Source: Verrucomicrobium spinosum DSM 4136 = JCM 18804 (GTDB lineage: Bacteria > Verrucomicrobiota > Verrucomicrobiia > Verrucomicrobiales > Verrucomicrobiaceae). Taken from it: a stretch of DNA of 64,000 bases. The notes beneath the pieces are model-generated. The model was not told the origin of the DNA and made no database searches. It saw only the letters and a list, made by a program, of their open reading frames with translations. Shown here piece by piece: positions 62,369 to 64,000 of the stretch; position 1 is the stretch's first letter; every line of letters starts with the position of its first letter. The DNA lies in assembly GCF_000172155.1 (NCBI RefSeq), contig NZ_ABIZ01000001.1:6667105-6731104 (forward strand). The letters run 5' to 3'. Position numbers and translations under genes: made by a program.

Positions 62369-64000
62369 GGAATGATGGTAAGGTTGTCAAAGGTCGCTGA
62401 AGCGGCGGCAGCCGCATCCCCGCTGCTCACCACAAGCCCGACGCCAATCTCCGCAGCCATGGAGAGGGTGTAGCTGGAGACGGTTGTCCAGGCCAGCCCA
62501 TCTGTGCTCTTGTACGCCGTAACCGTACTCCCGCTTCTCACGATTCGAACCCAAACAGGGGGGCTTTGAGTCCCGTTCTGCGCCGTAAAGACAGATCCAC
62601 CAGGCGTGACCCGCACCTTCGTGTGGATGGTACCGGCACCGCTGCGACCGCAGAAGTAAGATTTTGCATTCACCGCCAGGGTCTCGCGAATCATCACTCC
62701 TGCCACTGGGTTTGGGGTGGTGCCACTCATCGACGCGATTCGGGCCCGGACCTCTCCATCCCCACTCATGGTTTGCCAGGTAAAGTGGATCTGCTCGGCA
62801 AGGTTGACGACACCGTTCCCCGCTCCGGTAAGGGTGAAGGTGCCGCCGCTCTCTGACGAGAAACCGGGTACCTGAGAGGAGCCGATGTCCTGTGCCGTCC
62901 AGCCCGCCGGCAACCCGCTGACCACATGGATCTGCAGGACAGCCGTGTCCGACAGCCCTTCCGGGTCGCTCGCTCGCACAGTGAAGGAATTGAGCCCCAC
63001 GTTCGCACTCGCCGGTCGGCCGGACAGCTGGCCATCTGCAGTCACCGCAAGCCAGCCAGGGCCGCTCACCTTGGAGTAAGTCAGGGGGCTGGAGGCGTCC
63101 ACATCCGTGGCTGCGCCCAGGAGCGTTCCCGAGTACAGCCCCCCCTGCGTGGCACCCGGCAGCTGCACTGGGTCCACGGCAAACACTGGCGCATCATTCA
63201 CCGCATTTACCGTCACCGTCACGACAGCCGTTGCAATGACCCCGCCATCAAGAGCAGCCACATAGCTGAAAGTGTCAACGCCACTCCAGTTTGCAACAGG
63301 GGTATAAGTAATAACACCTCCTCCGACTGACACGGCCCCGTGTGAGGGTGCCGTTACGGATTGCACATCGAGCGTGCCCCCCACTCCTGCATCATTCGTC
63401 AGCACAGGGATCGCTACGGGCGTATCCTCTGCCGTATTCGCACTGTCGTCCTCCGCGCTGATTCGGTCGTCAATCGGGACCGTTACGTGAATGGGCACAC
63501 TCGCATACAGCACCGCCTGGTAGTTGAGCGCGGCATCATCCGTGGGATCTGGCAGGGGGACATTGACCATGACGCCTCCTGACACCTGACTGACAGTCAC
63601 GGTCTCACCTGGACGCTGCACAAATCCGGGCAGGGTGTGACTGTAGGATCCCGTTTTGAGGGGAACATTGGTGGTGATGTTGATCGCCGTGGCGTTGAGT
63701 TCGTGGATCGGATCCGTCACACCCAACTCCCAGTTCAAGCCGTTCCGGCGCAACTGTACGAGTGCAGGACGATCTACCGTGACGCTGTATCCAGAAGCTG
63801 CGACAGCGGTGCCCGCAGCATGGAATGCCAGTTGGATCACCTCATTCTCATGATCATAGATACCCTGCACGTTGTCCCCGTTGGATATCACCTCGATTTG
63901 GGCCATTGCCGAAGCCAGATGGCCGGGCATTTGCCCAGCCGTCGCATTCGGTATCACCATGTAGTGGTACTTGGTGAGACCGGCGGCAACAGGGTCTGTA
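62365..64000 (-). CDS. Multidomain polysaccharide lyase 8 C-terminal part (5' end outside window)
   Basis: 545 codons visible; the start lies beyond the right edge. The first ~105 residues look like the PL8 C-terminal sandwich: TKYHYMVIPNATAG, NGDNVQGIYDHENEVIQLAF, VTVDRPALVQLRRNG. This indicates a chondroitin/hyaluronate-lyase-like enzyme, though the catalytic part is not seen. Then come cadherin-like/Ig modules (DTPVAIPVLTNDAG, WSGVDTFSYVAALDGG, NDAPVFAVD, GLNSFTVRASDPEGLSDTAV). A C-terminal concanavalin-like DUF1349-type domain ends it (WQTMSGDGEVRARIASMSG, AGVMIRETLA, STDGLAWTTVSS). Its stop overlaps the GTG of the helical-repeat gene. Confidence 0.75.
   Translation of the reverse strand, partial: TDPVAAGLTKYHYMVIPNATAGQMPGHLASAMAQIEVISNGDNVQGIYDHENEVIQLAFHAAGTAVAASGYSVTVDRPALVQLRRNGLNWELGVTDPIHELNATAINITTNVPLKTGSYSHTLPGFVQRPGETVTVSQVSGGVMVNVPLPDPTDDAALNYQAVLYASVPIHVTVPIDDRISAEDDSANTAEDTPVAIPVLTNDAGVGGTLDVQSVTAPSHGAVSVGGGVITYTPVANWSGVDTFSYVAALDGGVIATAVVTVTVNAVNDAPVFAVDPVQLPGATQGGLYSGTLLGAATDVDASSPLTYSKVSGPGWLAVTADGQLSGRPASANVGLNSFTVRASDPEGLSDTAVLQIHVVSGLPAGWTAQDIGSSQVPGFSSESGGTFTLTGAGNGVVNLAEQIHFTWQTMSGDGEVRARIASMSGTTPNPVAGVMIRETLAVNAKSYFCGRSGAGTIHTKVRVTPGGSVFTAQNGTQSPPVWVRIVRSGSTVTAYKSTDGLAWTTVSSYTLSMAAEIGVGLVVSSGDAAAAASATFDNLTIIP

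Overview
The window looks like chromosomal DNA from a GC-rich member of the Verrucomicrobia (PVC superphylum), close to Verrucomicrobiaceae. The evidence is the set of families present. It holds all four Verru_Chthon cassette proteins (A, B, C, D), two PVC-type heme-binding CxxCH proteins, DUF1501 proteins paired with DUF1549/DUF1553 or DUF1800 partners, a giant autotransporter-associated-repeat protein with a PEP-CTERM-like tail, Tat-exported Gfo/Idh oxidoreductases, a sulfatase, PAS-AraC regulators and a FecR/ECF-sigma pair. No phage, IS element or CRISPR array is visible. Almost no start codon has a Shine-Dalgarno sequence.

Layout. 1-1.3 kb: tRNA-Thr(GGU) followed by tuf, which runs off the left edge. 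1.6-5.6 kb: secreted oxidoreductase, unknown secreted protein and sulfatase. 5.7-11.7 kb: small genes on the minus strand, including a C92-like cysteine peptidase, a YdjM-like membrane protein, a DUF1826-like protein, a zinc-ribbon protein, a tight set of lone receiver / short ExbB-like channel / pentapeptide / GNAT genes, a histone-like basic peptide, and a membrane protein with a 13-residue cysteine repeat. 11.9-17.4 kb: argG with a Lys/Ala-rich tail, diverging from a TauE/SafE permease and an FdhF/YdeP molybdoenzyme. 17.7-34.6 kb: Verru_Chthon D, C, B, a XylR-type regulator, DUF1501, DUF1549/1553 and Verru_Chthon A, all on the minus strand. Divergent from them is a 1513-residue repeat protein.

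35-52 kb: a regulatory and catabolic region. It has a ThuA/PVC-cytochrome fusion, a heparan-glucosaminide-acetyltransferase-like membrane protein, a PL8 polysaccharide lyase, FecR, an ECF sigma factor, three PAS-AraC regulators (one a tandem double PAS-AraC-PAS-AraC) and a second PVC cytochrome. A gapless 37-bp element with 30 identical positions lies upstream of both the acetyltransferase-like gene and the sigma/FecR/PL8 run. It is the best candidate here for an undescribed regulatory circuit.

52.5-59.7 kb: secreted proteins on the plus strand (TIGR02597-like, DUF1800/CHRD, DUF1501, GspG-like). 59.8-64 kb: a minus-strand set of multidomain PL8 lyase, helical-repeat protein and sialate O-acetylesterase.

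Together the lyases, sulfatase, esterase and acetyltransferase-like protein suggest breakdown of an acidic, sulfated or acetylated polysaccharide (glycosaminoglycan- or mucin-like). The AraC and sigma/FecR systems would be its sensors. That functional link is inference; the gene calls come from visible motifs and remembered family features, and no database search was run.
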